A stretch of 64,000 nt of DNA from Haematobia irritans (GCF_050003625.1 NC_134398.1:86739983-86803982), one strand, 5' to 3'. Counted from the first letter of the stretch, positions 20,891 to 32,000 are shown. Translations and numbers: made by a program. The notes: generated by a model from the sequence alone, not told the origin.

Positions 20891-21178
20891 TGGCAAAAAC
20901 TCATTTTAGGATACTATTTTTTTATTTTATTTTATTTTACTTTATTTCATTTTATTTTATTTTATTTCATTTCTCCGAAAATATACTTAATTTACATCTA
21001 TCTCATTCTATAACACTACCTTCAACCTGCGTCTACCATATCGTAGACTAAGTTTTAAGTACTATTCAAATCCAAGCTTTATTTATGAAATCATAAAACC
21101 AATATTATAACCAAATTATTCGAATTACATGAAAGTATAACAAAATGAATCCAAGTGCTACAAGCGACCCTACAACCT

Positions 21179-22101
21179 TTTACTTCAAAATTAGAACTGC
21201 TTACCTTCGTTTTTAAATACAATTTTATTTATTTATATAGAGATTTTTTCTTCAATAAAAGACATGTTATATTAATATATTAAATATATTTATTAAGTAT
21301 CAACAGCATCGAATGGGCTTGAATTATTAGTTTATTATTCCACTATTTCCAATTTCCATGTAAAGTTACCAACTGTAAAACGTAATGCTTTTCTTATTCT
21401 TGTTCCTTTCACTTTTAATAAGATGCTGCGTAGCGATTTTGTCCTCCTTTTACAATTTCAATACCTACAAATATAAAAAATCATAAACCAATTTTTTTTC
21501 ACAAAAGGTTAGCGTCACTGTATGAATGTTACCTGATAATTGAAGATTTCAAAATGAAGACGAATGAAGGGGTTGTTATTCTGTTGCTGTTTTCTTTCTT
21601 TATACACCATCACGAACATTGATAGATTTATTTATAGACTTATTGTTTGTTATTTCAATAATTTTGAAAAAAAACGAAAAATTTTCTCACTAATTTAAAA
21701 AAAGCAAATATTTTATTATATTATTATATTATATATATACCATAACAAATTCCAACTAAAAAAAAACAACCCACGCGCAAACATATCGATCACATCGATG
21801 ACAGGTATCGATTACAGGCAGATAAAAGAAATATAGGAAAATTTCCTATATTCTAACAAGTGTGCTTCGTTAAGTTTTGAAAGGATTGAATACTTTTTAG
21901 TACGAATGAATTAAAATATTTTTCTATGCCAAGTGTTATTCGTATGTATGATAAGCTTTCTATAATAAAGGAAGTCAGGGTTATCGTTTTATAAAAAATT
22001 TGACTAAATTTGAGGAAACTTCGTTTTAGTTCGGGTTTTGTTTATTTTTACGAATGCTTCGTTATCAATGAATAAAAATTTCTTGTTCAGTAGTAAATTC
22101 T
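21179..22101. other. Single-copy-looking AT-rich sequence
   Basis: No repeat family, RNA or plausible gene was recognised. It may include the right part of the MITE that starts at 8411. Confidence 0.35.
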
Positions 22102-22103
22102 TA

Positions 22104-22311
22104 CACCCAGCGAAGAAAACAGTATTAGTAAAATTCCATGCCTTATTCTAGTTAATGAACTATTCCTAACTGCTTTCATTTTAGGATTTTTTTATTGAAA
22201 CAAGTAAACTTTATTATTTCACACAAAACTTTAACTTAATGGAAATAAAATGGCTAAACTAAATTGATGAAAAATTTTCCCTTTAGCTTTGAAGGCACTT
22301 TTTTCTGGGTG
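22104..22311. mobile_element. CACCCAG MITE
   Basis: A 208-bp element with ends CACCCAGCGAAGAAAA and the complement of CACCCAGAAAAAAGTGCC, flanked by TA at 22102-22103 and 22312-22313. It is noncoding. Confidence 0.75.
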
Positions 22312-22816
22312 TAATTAAACTTAAATTCATTGATGTAAAGCAGAATCCCTTTTTATCCCAACGTTTCGTCAATACTTGTATACTTCTTCCAAGGGATTTC
22401 ATCTATTTGACAAATAATAAAATTATCGATTACACTTTTTTAATTGAACAATTGTTAAACATTTCAACTTACAAAATATGTTCTCAAAATTTACATTTAA
22501 ATACTTATCTAATATCACAATTTATAAACACAAATTATGAACGGACAATCTGAATATAAAATTAAAATAAAAATGAATTAGGATGTTGTAACTCTGTAAC
22601 TAACGCTTAAATTGTTAGTGTCCTCTTTAACATTCATTGTTCTGTCAATCTTTTGTTGTATTCGTAAACTTTCTAAGGTTAGTCTCGTACGTTCTCAAAA
22701 TCAGCTCTGTGTCCATGGCGCAATACATGTTGTAATAATGCTGTACTCTTATTTTTCTATTTTGTGTCCATTCGATGTTCAGTTACTCTTGTGTGTAAAT
22801 TTCGTTTTGTTGTTCC
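22312..22816. other. Unassigned AT-rich spacer
   Basis: About 500 bases between two CAC-ended elements. A 71-residue ORF (22612-22827) overlaps the start of the next element and has no recognisable domain. Nothing else is seen. Confidence 0.35.
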
Positions 22817-22818
22817 TA

Positions 22819-23247
22819 CACGGATGAAAATGACTGTTTTTCATATGTTTGGCTATAAACTTTATATGTTTGGAACACAAATTTTTAAACATAATATTTT
22901 TGAGTGCAAGCATATAATGTTCATAAACTAGCATAACATGTTTGGGACATATATGTTAATATCTTAGAACATATTATGTTTGGGACATAAAATGTTTGTA
23001 AATATAATATGCTTGAATGCAAACATATATTAATTTAGAAATAGCCTATAAACATATATGTGTTTAGTAGCTTGGAGCGCTGTTTAACCTGGAGCGATAT
23101 TGAATTAAGTTGGTGGTTGTTGCTCGTTATTACAAAATTAACATTTTATTTTTTTATTTTTCCTTGGGCAATTGATCAGCTACTTCTTTGATCCTTACAA
23201 ACTGTGTGGTCCGCTGTTCGAATCCCCGTCCAGCAAAAGGTAAAATT
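22819..23247. mobile_element. CAC-ended ACATATGTTTGG element, truncated
   Basis: Inverted relative of 5446-6420, starting TA then CACGGATGAAAATGACTG. It contains the tRNA-like block in plus orientation (about 23165-23235, B-box TGTTCGAATCC). It is cut off by the DINE-like element that starts at 23248. Confidence 0.65.
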
Positions 23248-24440
23248 AAAACAAGCATATACGGCCGTAAGTTCGGCCAGGCCGAAGCTTATGTACCCTC
23301 CATCATGGATTGCGTAGAAACTTCATCTAAACACTGCCATCCACAATCGAATTACTTAAGTTGCGGTAACGCTTGCCGATGGCAAGGTATCTTAAAACCT
23401 CCTAACACCATCTTCTAAATTGTATGTAAGTCCATACGTGGTATATATTAAATCAAAAAAGATCGATCCAATACGTATATAATTCAGTTTGACAAAGTAG
23501 ACATACAATTTTGACAACATTTTCTACAGAAATAAAACTTTCACAAAATTTTCTATAGAAATAAAAATTTTGACAAAATTTTCTATAGAAAGAAAATTTT
23601 GACAAAATTTTCTACAGAAATAAAATTTTAACAAAATTTTCTATAGAAATAAACTTTTGACAAAATTTTCTATAGAAATAAAATCTTGGTAGATTATTTT
23701 TGGCTCGAGTGGCAACCATGATTATGAACCGAATAAAATTTGAACAAAATCTTCTATAGAAATAAAATTTTGACAAAATTTTCTATAGAAATAAAATTTT
23801 GACAATGATGAAAATTTTATTATGAACCGAATAAAATTTTAACAAAATTTTCTATAGAAATAAACTTTTGGCAAAATTTTCTATAGAAATAAAATCTTGG
23901 TGGATTATTTTTGGCTCTAGTGGCAACCATGATTATGAACCGATATGGACCAATTTTTGTGTGATTGGACCAATTTTGGTATGGTTGTTAGCGACCATAT
24001 ACTAACACCCCGTTCCTAATTTGAACCGGATCGGATGAATTTTGCTCCTCCAAGAGGCTCCGGATGTCAAATCTGGAGAACGTTTTATATGGGGGCTATA
24101 TATAATTACGGACCTATATGGACCAATTCTGCCACGGTTGTTAAAGATCATATACTAACACCATGTTCCAAATTACAACCGGATTGGATGAAATTTGCTT
24201 CTCTTGGAGACTTCGCAAGCCAAATCTGGGGATCGGTTTATATGGGGGCTATATATAATTATGAACCGATGTGGACCAATTTTTGCATGGTTTTTAGGGA
24301 CCATATACCAATATCATGTACCAAATTTCAGGCGGATCGGATGAAATTTGCTTCTCTTTGAGGCTCCGTAACCCAAATCTGGGGATCGGTTTATATGGGC
24401 GCTATATATAATTATGGACCGATGTGAACCAATTTTTGCA
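23248..24440 (+). mobile_element. DINE-1-like element with 29-bp and 153-bp tandem repeats, truncated
   Basis: It starts AAACAAGCATATACGGCC with a GGCC-based hairpin, then TGTACCCTCCATCATGG. The TTTTCTATAGAAATAAAATT array (about 29-bp period, 23520-23890) and about three 153-bp-type units (TATATGGGGGCTATATATAA) follow. The GTCC microsatellite end is missing. The terminal architecture matches Drosophila DINE-1/INE-1 (Helentron-derived nonautonomous) elements; that assignment is from memory of the family. Confidence 0.65.
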
Positions 24441-24748
24441 ATTTTTTCTTTGGGTGTATGTATAAGAGATCGCATGGTTAATTATTGTTGCCTCTGCATA
24501 GAATTTGATAAACAACATTGCTTTGTTGTTGTGTGTCAATTGGGGGTTTTACTTTCGAGAAGATGCAACTGAGTGTGAAGTTGGGCTTATAAGCAAAACA
24601 TAACATATGTTTTTAGTTTGTATTATTGGCTTCAGACGTTTTTCGTTGTTTTCAGCAGTTATGTTATTTTGGTCTTTGATAAAGTCAAGTTCTTGTGAGC
24701 TTGATAAAGTCAAGTTCTTGTGATTATTTTGATGTTTTTTTCATGAAA
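24441..24748 (-). other. Probable downstream Penelope-like remnant
   Basis: It lies directly downstream (minus strand) of the Penelope-like ORF fragment. A 22-base unit (around TTGATAAAGTCAAGTTCTTG) is duplicated in tandem near 24677-24721. No further protein match is visible. Confidence 0.35.
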
Positions 24749-24943
24749 TTACTCATCGCTAATTGAAAGTATTCGGTGAATTAAACTTTTTGCTGTGTTA
24801 ATTATTTGTTTGCTTTGTTGTGTCGAATTGAAATTGATGATACGTCCAGATGATGTTTCCTTAGAGAACCAGTCAAATTTGATTTCACCTTCCCTGTGGT
24901 GAAGCTTGGTGTCCAGATATGCGATTTGCTTATTATGATCCAT
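24749..24943 (-). pseudogene. Penelope-like element reverse transcriptase fragment
   Basis: A 64-residue fragment. The order YLDTKLHHREGEIKFDW, KETSSGR, INFNSTQQSKQ and a helical tail to the stop resembles the segment just after the RT core of Penelope-like elements (LD-x-n, Kpt-SgR, y-S-hp-k). The catalytic RT motifs and the GIY-YIG endonuclease are not present. Assignment is by motif style only. Confidence 0.55.
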
Positions 24944-25260
24944 TTCAATATTAAATCTTAATTTTCATAATGTAAATAGAATCAAAATCTTAAATAAATA
25001 CACTCTCCTGATAAAGCTAAAAACCCACACAAGCGAAACGTCAAAAAAATTAATTTACTAAAAATAACTGACCAAAAAGCCGTGAATCTCAGCAAAAAAT
25101 ATGTCAGTTACATAATTAATTAATTAATTAATTAAAATGTGTTCATCCTTATTAAATTATTTTCACATCCTCTAAAAGAGTCAACTTTTGTCACAAAAAG
25201 TTTATACTTTTCTTCATAAGAATTTGTTCAAATTTATTTAGCTCTTTAATACACAAGGTC

Positions 25261-25878
25261 GGGAGCCACCGTGGTGCAATGGTTACCATGCCCGCCTTGC
25301 ATACACAAGGTCGTGGGTTCGATTCCTGCTTCGACCGAACACCAAAATTTTTTCAGCGGTGGATTATCCCACCTCAGTAATGCTGGTGACATTTCTGAGG
25401 GTTTCAAAGCTTCTCTAAGTGGTTTCACTGCAATGTGGAACGCCATTCGGACTCGGCTATAAAAAGGAGGTCCCTTGTCATTGAGCTTAACATGGAATCG
25501 GGCAGCGCTCAGTGATAAGAGAGAAGTTCACCAATGTGGTATCACAATGGACTGAATAGTCTAAGTGAGCCTGATACATCGGGCTGCCTCCTAACCTAAC
25601 CTACACACAAAAAAATTTCACGAAAAATTTTCCAATTAAAATTTTAATTGAGTTTTAAAAAATATTCAATTAAAAATTTAATTGATTCAACAATTTTTTT
25701 AATTGAAACAAAAATCAATCACAAAAATAATAGTATCAATTAAATTTTTAATTGGATCAATTAACTTTTTAATTGACCTTCAATTAATTTTTTAATTGAT
25801 ACTATCATTTCTGTGATTGAAGATTGGATCAATTAATTTCGTGATTGAATCAGAAAAAAATTTTTTTGTGTGTAACCT
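25261..25878 (+). mobile_element. tRNA-derived SINE, full length, with nested MITE
   Basis: The head has A-box TGGTGCAATGG (25272-25282), a CCTTGCAT loop and the perfect B-box GGTTCGATTCC (25316-25326). A body of about 250 bp follows, then a CCTAA repeat tail (near 25595-25611 and 25875-25880) interrupted by the MITE at 25614-25872. Target duplications AATACACAAGGTC (25248-25260) and AATACAAGGTC (25879-25889) differ by 2 bp. Transcription by Pol III is expected for the family; LINE machinery would mobilise it. Confidence 0.8.
25614..25872. mobile_element. CACAC-A7 MITE (TTGATT-rich)
   Basis: The ends are CACACAAAAAAATTT and its complement, flanked by TA. Removing it with one TA restores the SINE's CCTAA repeat. 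The interior is built from AATTAATTGATT-type repeats in both orientations. Relatives lie at 51533-52078 and 63017-63305, with remnants at 30030-30200 and 55385-55545. Confidence 0.85.
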
Positions 25879-25889
25879 AATACAAGGTC

Positions 25890-26315
25890 ACCGATTCTTC
25901 CTATATAAGATGCAAAATGGTAATTAAAGAATATCTGCATACCACATATAAATATATTAAATAAATATGTGTTTTTTTTGCAAAAAGAGTGGCTGTGTCT
26001 TAAAAAATACTGTTCAATTATAACTTATTAAATCAAGTTTGTATGAATTCAGTCAAAAGACGTAAGACGTAAAAATTTGTTTTCTGGTTGTATCTTACAA
26101 GGTAAAGTGCGCATTTAAGGGTTAAATATTACACCCTAAGCATTTGTTTATATAAAATATGTAAGTCGATAACCAATAATGAACGTTTACTCAGCAACCT
26201 ACAAACAAAAAATATCCACAAGTGCATATTAACAACTTTTATTTGTATAAAACTATAAAATAAATCATTTTTTTATTAATTACACTATTTTACAAAATAA
26301 AATTGTTTTCATGTA
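25890..26315. other. Unassigned AT-rich sequence
   Basis: About 425 bases with no repeat ends or coding signal seen. Confidence 0.35.
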
Positions 26316-26722
26316 CATTTGATGAGATGTGACTTTTCTTATGTATTTTAGTCTGCTGAATTCGAAAAAAGATGTTAAAAAAATTTATATGGAACAGTTT
26401 TTGGGATAGCCCACGAGTCGCGCCGCCATTTGTGCATCGATATTTATTGAACCACTTAACTTTTTACAGATTCAATTATACACGATTATTCGTCATCTCA
26501 ATACCTTTCATTTAATTACCAACAGACATCGGACATTTCTTACTCGATGTATAATATTATAATAATTTTTATAAAATTATTTTTTTTTATAATTTTTCTT
26601 AGCGAAAAAGAGCGAAAAATTAAAAATAACGGGATACCTCAAAAACTGTTCCATATTTTTTTTAATTTTTTTTCGAATTTGGCAGATATAAATACATAAG
26701 AAAAGTCACCTCTCATCAAATG
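26316..26722. mobile_element. Palindromic MITE, CATTTGATGAG ends, TA-flanked
   Basis: Inverted repeats of about 50 bp or longer, beginning CATTTGATGAGATGTGAC (left) and CATTTGATGAGAGGTGAC (right complement), with TA at 26314-26315 and 26723-26724. This is compatible with the Tc1/mariner type. It is noncoding; a half copy lies at 681-925. Confidence 0.75.
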
Positions 26723-26924
26723 TACATTTTCAGTGTAAACTAGTGTTACTGTAATTTCACTAATTTTGGAAATTTGTAGATAAAAGTATATATAATTAGA
26801 TATATGTACGTCTAATTAAATCAAATGTGGACCGAATTTGAGAACTGATCAGATCTAATTCCTTTAGAAATAGATCTGATCAGATATTACCATTTGTTCG
26901 GATCTGACCAGATCTGCCTACATA
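26723..26924. other. Unassigned repeat host of mariner copy 1
   Basis: It contains nested short palindromes around GATCTGATCAGATC. The mariner at 26927 is inserted here. Not assigned to a family. Confidence 0.3.
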
Positions 26925-27352
26925 TACGAGGGCAGTTCGGAAATATCTTAGCTTAGCACAAACAGCGCGGTATAAACAGAAAAAACTTAAGTTTTGGAAA
27001 CTTCCATCTCTGTTATGAACACACCCTCAAAAAAATCGCTTCTCTAACATATGTTCCAAACATATTTTGCAGGAAGCATCTATATTATTGGATACTGCCG
27101 AAACATTAATATGTTTGTTTTATGTGAACATATTATATAGAGGCAGTTTGAGCCCAAAAATATTATATGCTTGGAAGAATTTTCCCCAAAGAAGATTGTG
27201 TTCATTCCCTCGCATAATTTTCACTACCACGAAATTTGTTAATTCTTGGCACCTTTTTCTGTATTACAAATAATGTTGAAGAAATTATTCAATTTTATAC
27301 ATTTTTACTTTTTTTTTAATTTTACCTTTCGCCTGGACGGAGAATCGAACCG

Positions 27353-28316
27353 AGGACGATACCCAAATTTGGCTTGAGATTGCTCTAAGAGAATCCGATC
27401 CGGCTGAAATTTGGTACATGGTGTTAGTATATGGTCTCTAACAACCAGGCAAAAATTGGTCCATATCGGCCCACTTTTACGTATAGCCCCCATATAAACG
27501 GACCCCCAAATTTGGCTTGCGATTGCTCTAAGAGAAGCAAATTTCATCCGATAAGGCTGAAATTTGGTACATGGTGTTGGTATATGGTCTCTAACAACCA
27601 TGCAAAAATTGGTCCATATCGGTCCACTTTTACGTATAGCCCCCATATAAACGGACCCCCAAATTTGGCTTGCGATTGCTCTAAGAGAAGGAAATTTCAT
27701 GCGATCCGGCTGAAATTTGGTACATGGTGTTAGTATACGGTCTCTAACAACCATGCAAAAATTGGTCCACATCGGTCCGTAATTATATATAGCCCCCATA
27801 TAAACCGATCCCCCGATTTGGCTTGCGGAGCCTCTAAGAGAAGCAAATTTCATCCGATCCGGCTGAAATTTGGTACATGGTGTTGGTATATGTTCTCTAA
27901 TGACCATGCAAAAATTGGTCCACATTGACCCATAATTATATATAGCCCCCATATAAGCCGATCCCCAGATTTGACCTCCGGAGCCTCTTAGAGGAGCAAA
28001 ATTCATCCGATCCGGTTGAAATTTGGAACATGGTGTTAGAATGTGGTGTCTAACAAACACGCAAGTATTGGTCCATATCGGCCCATAATTATATATAGCC
28101 CAAATATAAACCGTTCCCCAGATTTGTCCTCCGGAGACTCTTGGAGGAACAAAATTCATCCGATCCGGTTGAAATTTGCAACGTGGTGTTAGTATAAGGC
28201 CGCTAATAACCCTACCAAAATTGGTCCATATCGGTCTATAGTTATATATAGCCGATTCCCAATCACACAAAAATCCATGGTGGAGGCCGAACTTACGGCC
28301 GTATATACTTGTTTTC
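27353..28316 (-). mobile_element. DINE-1-like element, 153-bp repeats, truncated
   Basis: About six 153-bp units (plus-strand TATAGCCCCCATATAAACCG) ending in TACGGCCGTATATACTTGTTTT. The GTCC-microsatellite end is missing. The minus strand stays open for 342 codons through the repeats (27305-28333), a consequence of the period being divisible by three. I do not call it a gene. Confidence 0.7.
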
Positions 28317-28560
28317 AATTGTTTTAGCTGCAAAACTCGACCTTAATGCCCGCTTTTGTATTTGAAGGTGTCCGTCAACTTCTCTTGGACTACTTATTAA
28401 TAATCCTCTCTATTAATAAGTAGTCCAAGAGGACTACTTTCACAGAAATTGTTCTCTTTTCATTCTCTCGCTGTGTTATGTTGATATCTTTTGTCAACCC
28501 TCCCGGTTTCCATCTCTAGTTCTTTCTCTCACTGTCGGTCTCTGAATAAAATATCACAAC

Positions 28561-28561
<1 letters not shown>

Positions 28562-28622
<61 letters not shown>
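28562..28622. repeat. (TA)n microsatellite
   Basis: About 30 consecutive TA/AT dinucleotides; its length is probably polymorphic. Confidence 0.95.
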
Positions 28623-28624
<2 letters not shown>

Positions 28625-28693
28625 TTACTCGAAATTTGTAAATTTATATATGTTTACATTCACACATATTATTTTCATGAAACATTTTTTACA

Positions 28694-29652
28694 ATGGAAA
28701 AATTAGAAATGTGTGCTGTCATTAAATATTTACATAAAACAGGTTTATCGGGACAAGAAATTCATAATGATATGGTGAATGTGTTAGGTGAAAGTGCTCC
28801 TTCATATGCAACAGTAAAAAATTGGTTTGTTGAATTTAAACATGGTCGCATTGAAGAAGAACCACGTAGTGGAAATTGTAGCCAAAGTACATGATATGGT
28901 ATTAAATGATCGACGAATAAAAGTGCGTGAAATTGCTAATATCATGGGCATCTCAAATGATCGAGTCCATTTAATTTTGCATGAAGAACTACAGATGAAA
29001 AAGCTTTCTGCAAGATGGGTGCCGCATTTGTTAACAGTCGATCAAAAACGCATAAGAATGAACATTTCTCAAGTTTGTTTGGATTGTTTTAAGCGAAATA
29101 AAATTGATTTTAAGCGTTGTTTCATAACTGTTGATGAGACATGGATCCACCACTATACTCCAGAGACAAAAGAACAATCCAAACAATGGACTGAAGCTGG
29201 AGGAAGTGCCCCAAAGAAGGCAAAAACAATTCAATCGGCTGGTTTTTTGGGACTTCAAAGGTATTTTATTGATTGACTATCTGCAAAAGGGTAAAACAAT
29301 AAATTCAGAGTACTATTGCAACCTTTTGGATCAATTAAATGTACAAATTCGAGAACAACGCCCTGGCTTACAACAAAAAAAAAATTCATAAAGACAACGC
29401 ACCAGCGCACAAGAGTGTTTTAACAATGGCTAAAATCAATGAATTAAAGTACGAGTTGCTTGACCACCCACCTTATTCTCCTGATTTAGCTCCCAATGAT
29501 GTTTACTTGTTCCCAAATCTAAAAAATTCCTTGCTGGCAAGCGTTTTACCTCAAATGAAGATGCAATTACAGTTGTAAACCACTATTTTGAAGACCTTGA
29601 GGAAAACTATTTTATTCAAAGGGATAGAATTGCTAGAAAAGCGTTGGACTAA
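28694..29652 (+). pseudogene. Mariner transposase, copy 1, frameshifted
   Basis: It starts MEKLEMCAVIKYLHK with the HTH region (GLSGQEIHNDM...YATVKNW). A small deletion near 28860 removes the linker after EPRSG and shifts frame. The catalytic region follows in three frames: WVPHLLT, first Asp in DETWIHHY (29136-29159), second Asp in DNAPAHKS and third in YSPDLAPND, with 34 residues between the last two (DD34D). Further frameshifts lie near 29270 and 29390. It is non-functional. Copy 2 at 50950-52350 carries different lesions. Confidence 0.85.
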
Positions 29653-29757
29653 GTCTATTAAAGTTTCAGGAGATTATATTGAAAAATAAAAATATTTTTG
29701 AAAAACTAACAATTCTCTTTCATTGACAGGCTAAGAAGTTTCCGAACCGCCCTCGTA

Positions 29758-30029
29758 CTACCATATCTAATAAGATATGGCAGGAGATCTAATAATGTCT
29801 GGCCAGATCCACCAAATTTTTACAAGAGTGTGTAAAAACTGCTGATGTTTAACAATCTTGTACATTGAATGTGAGGCGTCTGTTTATTGATTTTCAAATA
29901 AAAATACTTTATTTATTGGTTTTCAAACTTACACTTTAACTTGTCTTACACTTTTCTTTCGATATTTATATCCGTCGCCATCTTCATCTTTTTTTCTTTA
30001 TTCGCTCTCTCACTCACTCTCTCTTTCTG
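29758..30029. other. Unassigned flank of mariner copy 1
   Basis: This continues the host repeat of the mariner (GATATGGCAGGAGATCT near 29775). No gene is seen. Confidence 0.3.
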
Positions 30030-30649
30030 ACGTTTCTATACTTAATCAATGATTTCAATCACGAAAATCGCGGAATCAAACAAATGATAGTATCACTCAC
30101 CCATTTTGATTGAAAACCAAAACTATTTTCAATTGAAAATGTAATTGACTTTTGTCACGAAATCAATTAATTTATTAATTGATTTAAAAAATCAATTAAA
30201 ACGAGCACATATAGAGCAGTAAATTCGGGTGGGCCGAATCTACTATACCTACCACCATGAATCACTTAATAATATTTTCCTTTGAAAACTCTTCGTCGTA
30301 GCGGATTACTTGATAATATGTAGGGTGTTTGATAGATCAGATTCTGGGTTTATAAGAACCAATTTTGTTTGAGTTTTAGAGGAATCATTAACACCTCATG
30401 TAGATGTGCAAGAAAATTATGAAATAACGCCTTGAATTGAAATCGAAAATCTGTAGATTTTTACCGCCGTTATTTAAATGATTACGAGAAGTAAAATCTG
30501 GAAATTTTACTTTCAGTTTCAAACAATTTTCACGATCAATGAAATCGGCCTATATGGAGGCCTTATCAAATGAACCGACAAAAAGTAAATCCGACACAGG
30601 TTTTTGAAGGTCCAAATTACCAGTATATTTACAATTTCATCCGTGGTGA
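30030..30649. repeat. TTGATT-rich MITE remnant and DINE-like variant
   Basis: Bases 30040-30200 contain AATTAATTTATTAATTGATT-like repeats of the CACAC MITE family. From about 30205, GTAAATTCGGGTGGGCCGAATCTACTATACC resembles a diverged DINE-like terminus (GGCC hairpin then TATACC). No coding sequence. Confidence 0.45.
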
Positions 30650-31090
30650 TGAAAGAATAAAATGTTTGGGCTAAGGTCAACTTTACTTTGATAATTCAGA
30701 AAAATTCTTTAAATTTAATGAAATTGTCCTTAAATTTGTTGTCGTTTTGCATCTTGACTACAAAGCAAAAATTCGTTCAAATATAGGACATGTTTTTCAA
30801 CACTTTATTTTAAAGACGTTTTTACTTGGAAGTCGAGTCTTAATGTGTAAAACAAAGTTGTCGTTAACTCGTTTTTAAAGGACTTTGATAGCATATGAAG
30901 AAAAATAGCTGAAAAAGCGAACAATTAAAATTTGCTTCCTAGAAGCAAGTACACAAAACCCAAATTTAAAAGAGAATTGTGTCTTAAAATTATCCTTACT
31001 TGTATTCTCCGCTTCTTTGGCTCGGAATCAATACCAAAATTTTTAAAGTAAAGACAAAATCTTTGGAACCGGGCATGTTTTTTTTCAGTG
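30650..31090. mobile_element. CACTG-A7 MITE, left-truncated
   Basis: The right two thirds of the 3629-4282 family, ending in a T-tract and CAGTG at 31090. Confidence 0.75.
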
Positions 31091-31203
31091 TGGTAAGTAC
31101 ATAGAAATCATACGAGACATGTCTTCTTTTATACTGGATACCTAAGATATGACAGACTAAAAGAAAACAGAGTACTAGTTATGCAGTTTGAAAGCCTTTT
31201 TAT

Positions 31204-31286
31204 TATTTATTTATTTATTTATTAAACTTATAGTAAATATAAGAATAATAGAGAAAAATCTAGCATTAGCTACTTAGGCTATCAGC
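31204..31286 (-). mobile_element. 5'-truncated LINE tail with 16-bp target duplication
   Basis: TTGAAAGCCTTTTTAT is perfectly repeated at 31188-31203 and 31287-31302. The 83-bp insert ends in (ATAA)n on the minus strand. It resembles the insertion at 5776-5859 in form. Confidence 0.75.
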
Positions 31287-31302
31287 TTGAAAGCCTTTTT
31301 AT

Positions 31303-31591
31303 GTTTAATCCAAAGATTCCATATCTCAGTTAATTTAAAGAATATTTCATTAAATCAAAAATGTTTTTCTTTACTTTAAGGAAAACTGGTCTTACATAAA
31401 AGACATACATCTATGACGAAGGGACGCAAATGTCCTAAATATAAAGAAGGAAATGTTTGAACTAAAGATTATGAACTATCTTTTAATTAAATTTCTTTAT
31501 TTAAAGAAAATTACCCTTAATATTGTGTAAATTGTGTGGTCTAAAATTTAGGTTGTATAATTTTTATATTAGGTCAATATTTTTTTCAGTG
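31303..31591. mobile_element. CACTG-ended MITE of a second subfamily, partial
   Basis: It ends GGTCAATATTTTTTTCAGTG then TA. The interior matches 32755-33169 in inverse orientation. The left end is not found. Confidence 0.55.
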
Positions 31592-31609
31592 TATGAAGTG
31601 CTCAAATAG

Positions 31610-32000
31610 TAATATACCGTGAATGAAGCCGACCAATTTTTTTTTTTTGGCGGCGGCTGGCACTAAATTTTTACCTCCGGCGGCGGCTTGACGGCTAAGC
31701 CAATATAAATGTGTATATTCGGCGGAGGACAAACAATTTGAAGTTATCCCAACGCTAATGAAATTAGTTGTACAACTAATCTTAAAATTAACATTTCCTT
31801 CAAATATTCTGAAGTAATTTTTTGTAAACTTATGATTGGTACTGAGATTGTGGGCGAAAGGTTCAAAATTTTGGCAAAAAAAGACAACAATTTATAGTAT
31901 ATTTTTTCATACATACATAGTCTATTTTTCTGTTTTAACTCAATATTTTTGATTAATTGGCGACTAAATGTGAGTCGAGATGAGGTGAATCCGAAGTTTA
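31610..32000. repeat. GC-richer GGCGGCGG repeat, copy 1
   Basis: GAATGAAGCCGACC, then GGCGGCGGCTGGCA and related blocks, also found at 53152-53617. It stands out from the AT-rich surroundings. No ORF. Confidence 0.5.

Larger units (their letters stand above)
8683..21174 (-). mobile_element. Complete Ty3/gypsy LTR retrotransposon with 3.28-kb LTRs
   Basis: The 12.5-kb element is transcribed leftward. LTRs are 8683-11965 (3' LTR) and 17896-21174 (5' LTR), both bounded by TGTAG...CTACA. A 4-bp target duplication, ACCT, lies at 8679-8682 and 21175-21178. In sense order it has a tRNA-Lys PBS, gag with a RING-H2 finger, pol (PR-RT-RNase H-IN) in the -1 frame, a G-rich polypurine tract and the 3' LTR. 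No env ORF fits between the end of pol (12061) and the PPT. Domain order (IN after RNase H) and motifs place it in Ty3/gypsy. Very long LTRs plus a tRNA-Lys primer recall the Osvaldo/Ulysses lineage, which is an inference. The LTRs differ only by a few small indels, so insertion was recent. Confidence 0.95.
17896..21174 (-). repeat. 5' LTR of gypsy element
   Basis: 3279 bp, sense strand leftward. The predicted start site at 20583 divides it into a U3 of about 590 bp and an R-U5 of about 2.7 kb. tRNA-like modules 1 (18964-19026) and 2 (19265-19332) lie in R-U5 on the sense strand; module 3 (20837-20890) lies antisense in U3. ORFs of 60-116 residues inside it overlap the tRNA-like blocks and are not credible. 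Confidence 0.95.
27022..28680 (-). mobile_element. CAC-ended element nested in mariner copy 1
   Basis: It starts CACCCTCAAAAAAATCGC after a CA. Outer and inner blocks match the full element at 44251-45897 in inverse orientation, including the tRNA-like fragment near 27325-27352 and a region ending near CATGAAACATT. The far end is truncated where it rejoins mariner sequence before the transposase ATG. It is broken by the DINE-like element at 27353-28316. Confidence 0.65.
26927..29755 (+). mobile_element. Mariner (DD34D) copy 1, interrupted
   Basis: The ends are CGAGGGCAGTTCGGAAATAT and the complement of CGAGGGCGGTTCGGAAACTT, with TA at 26925-26926 and 29756-29757. The 5' UTR is split after GTTATGAACA by a CAC-ended element (27022 to about 28680), which itself contains a DINE-like array. 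The downstream half holds the broken transposase. Confidence 0.9.

Noticed and set aside
27305..28333. 342-residue minus-strand ORF as a host gene
   Set aside because: It is entirely the 153-bp DINE repeat read in its stop-free register. Kept only as a question under findings.
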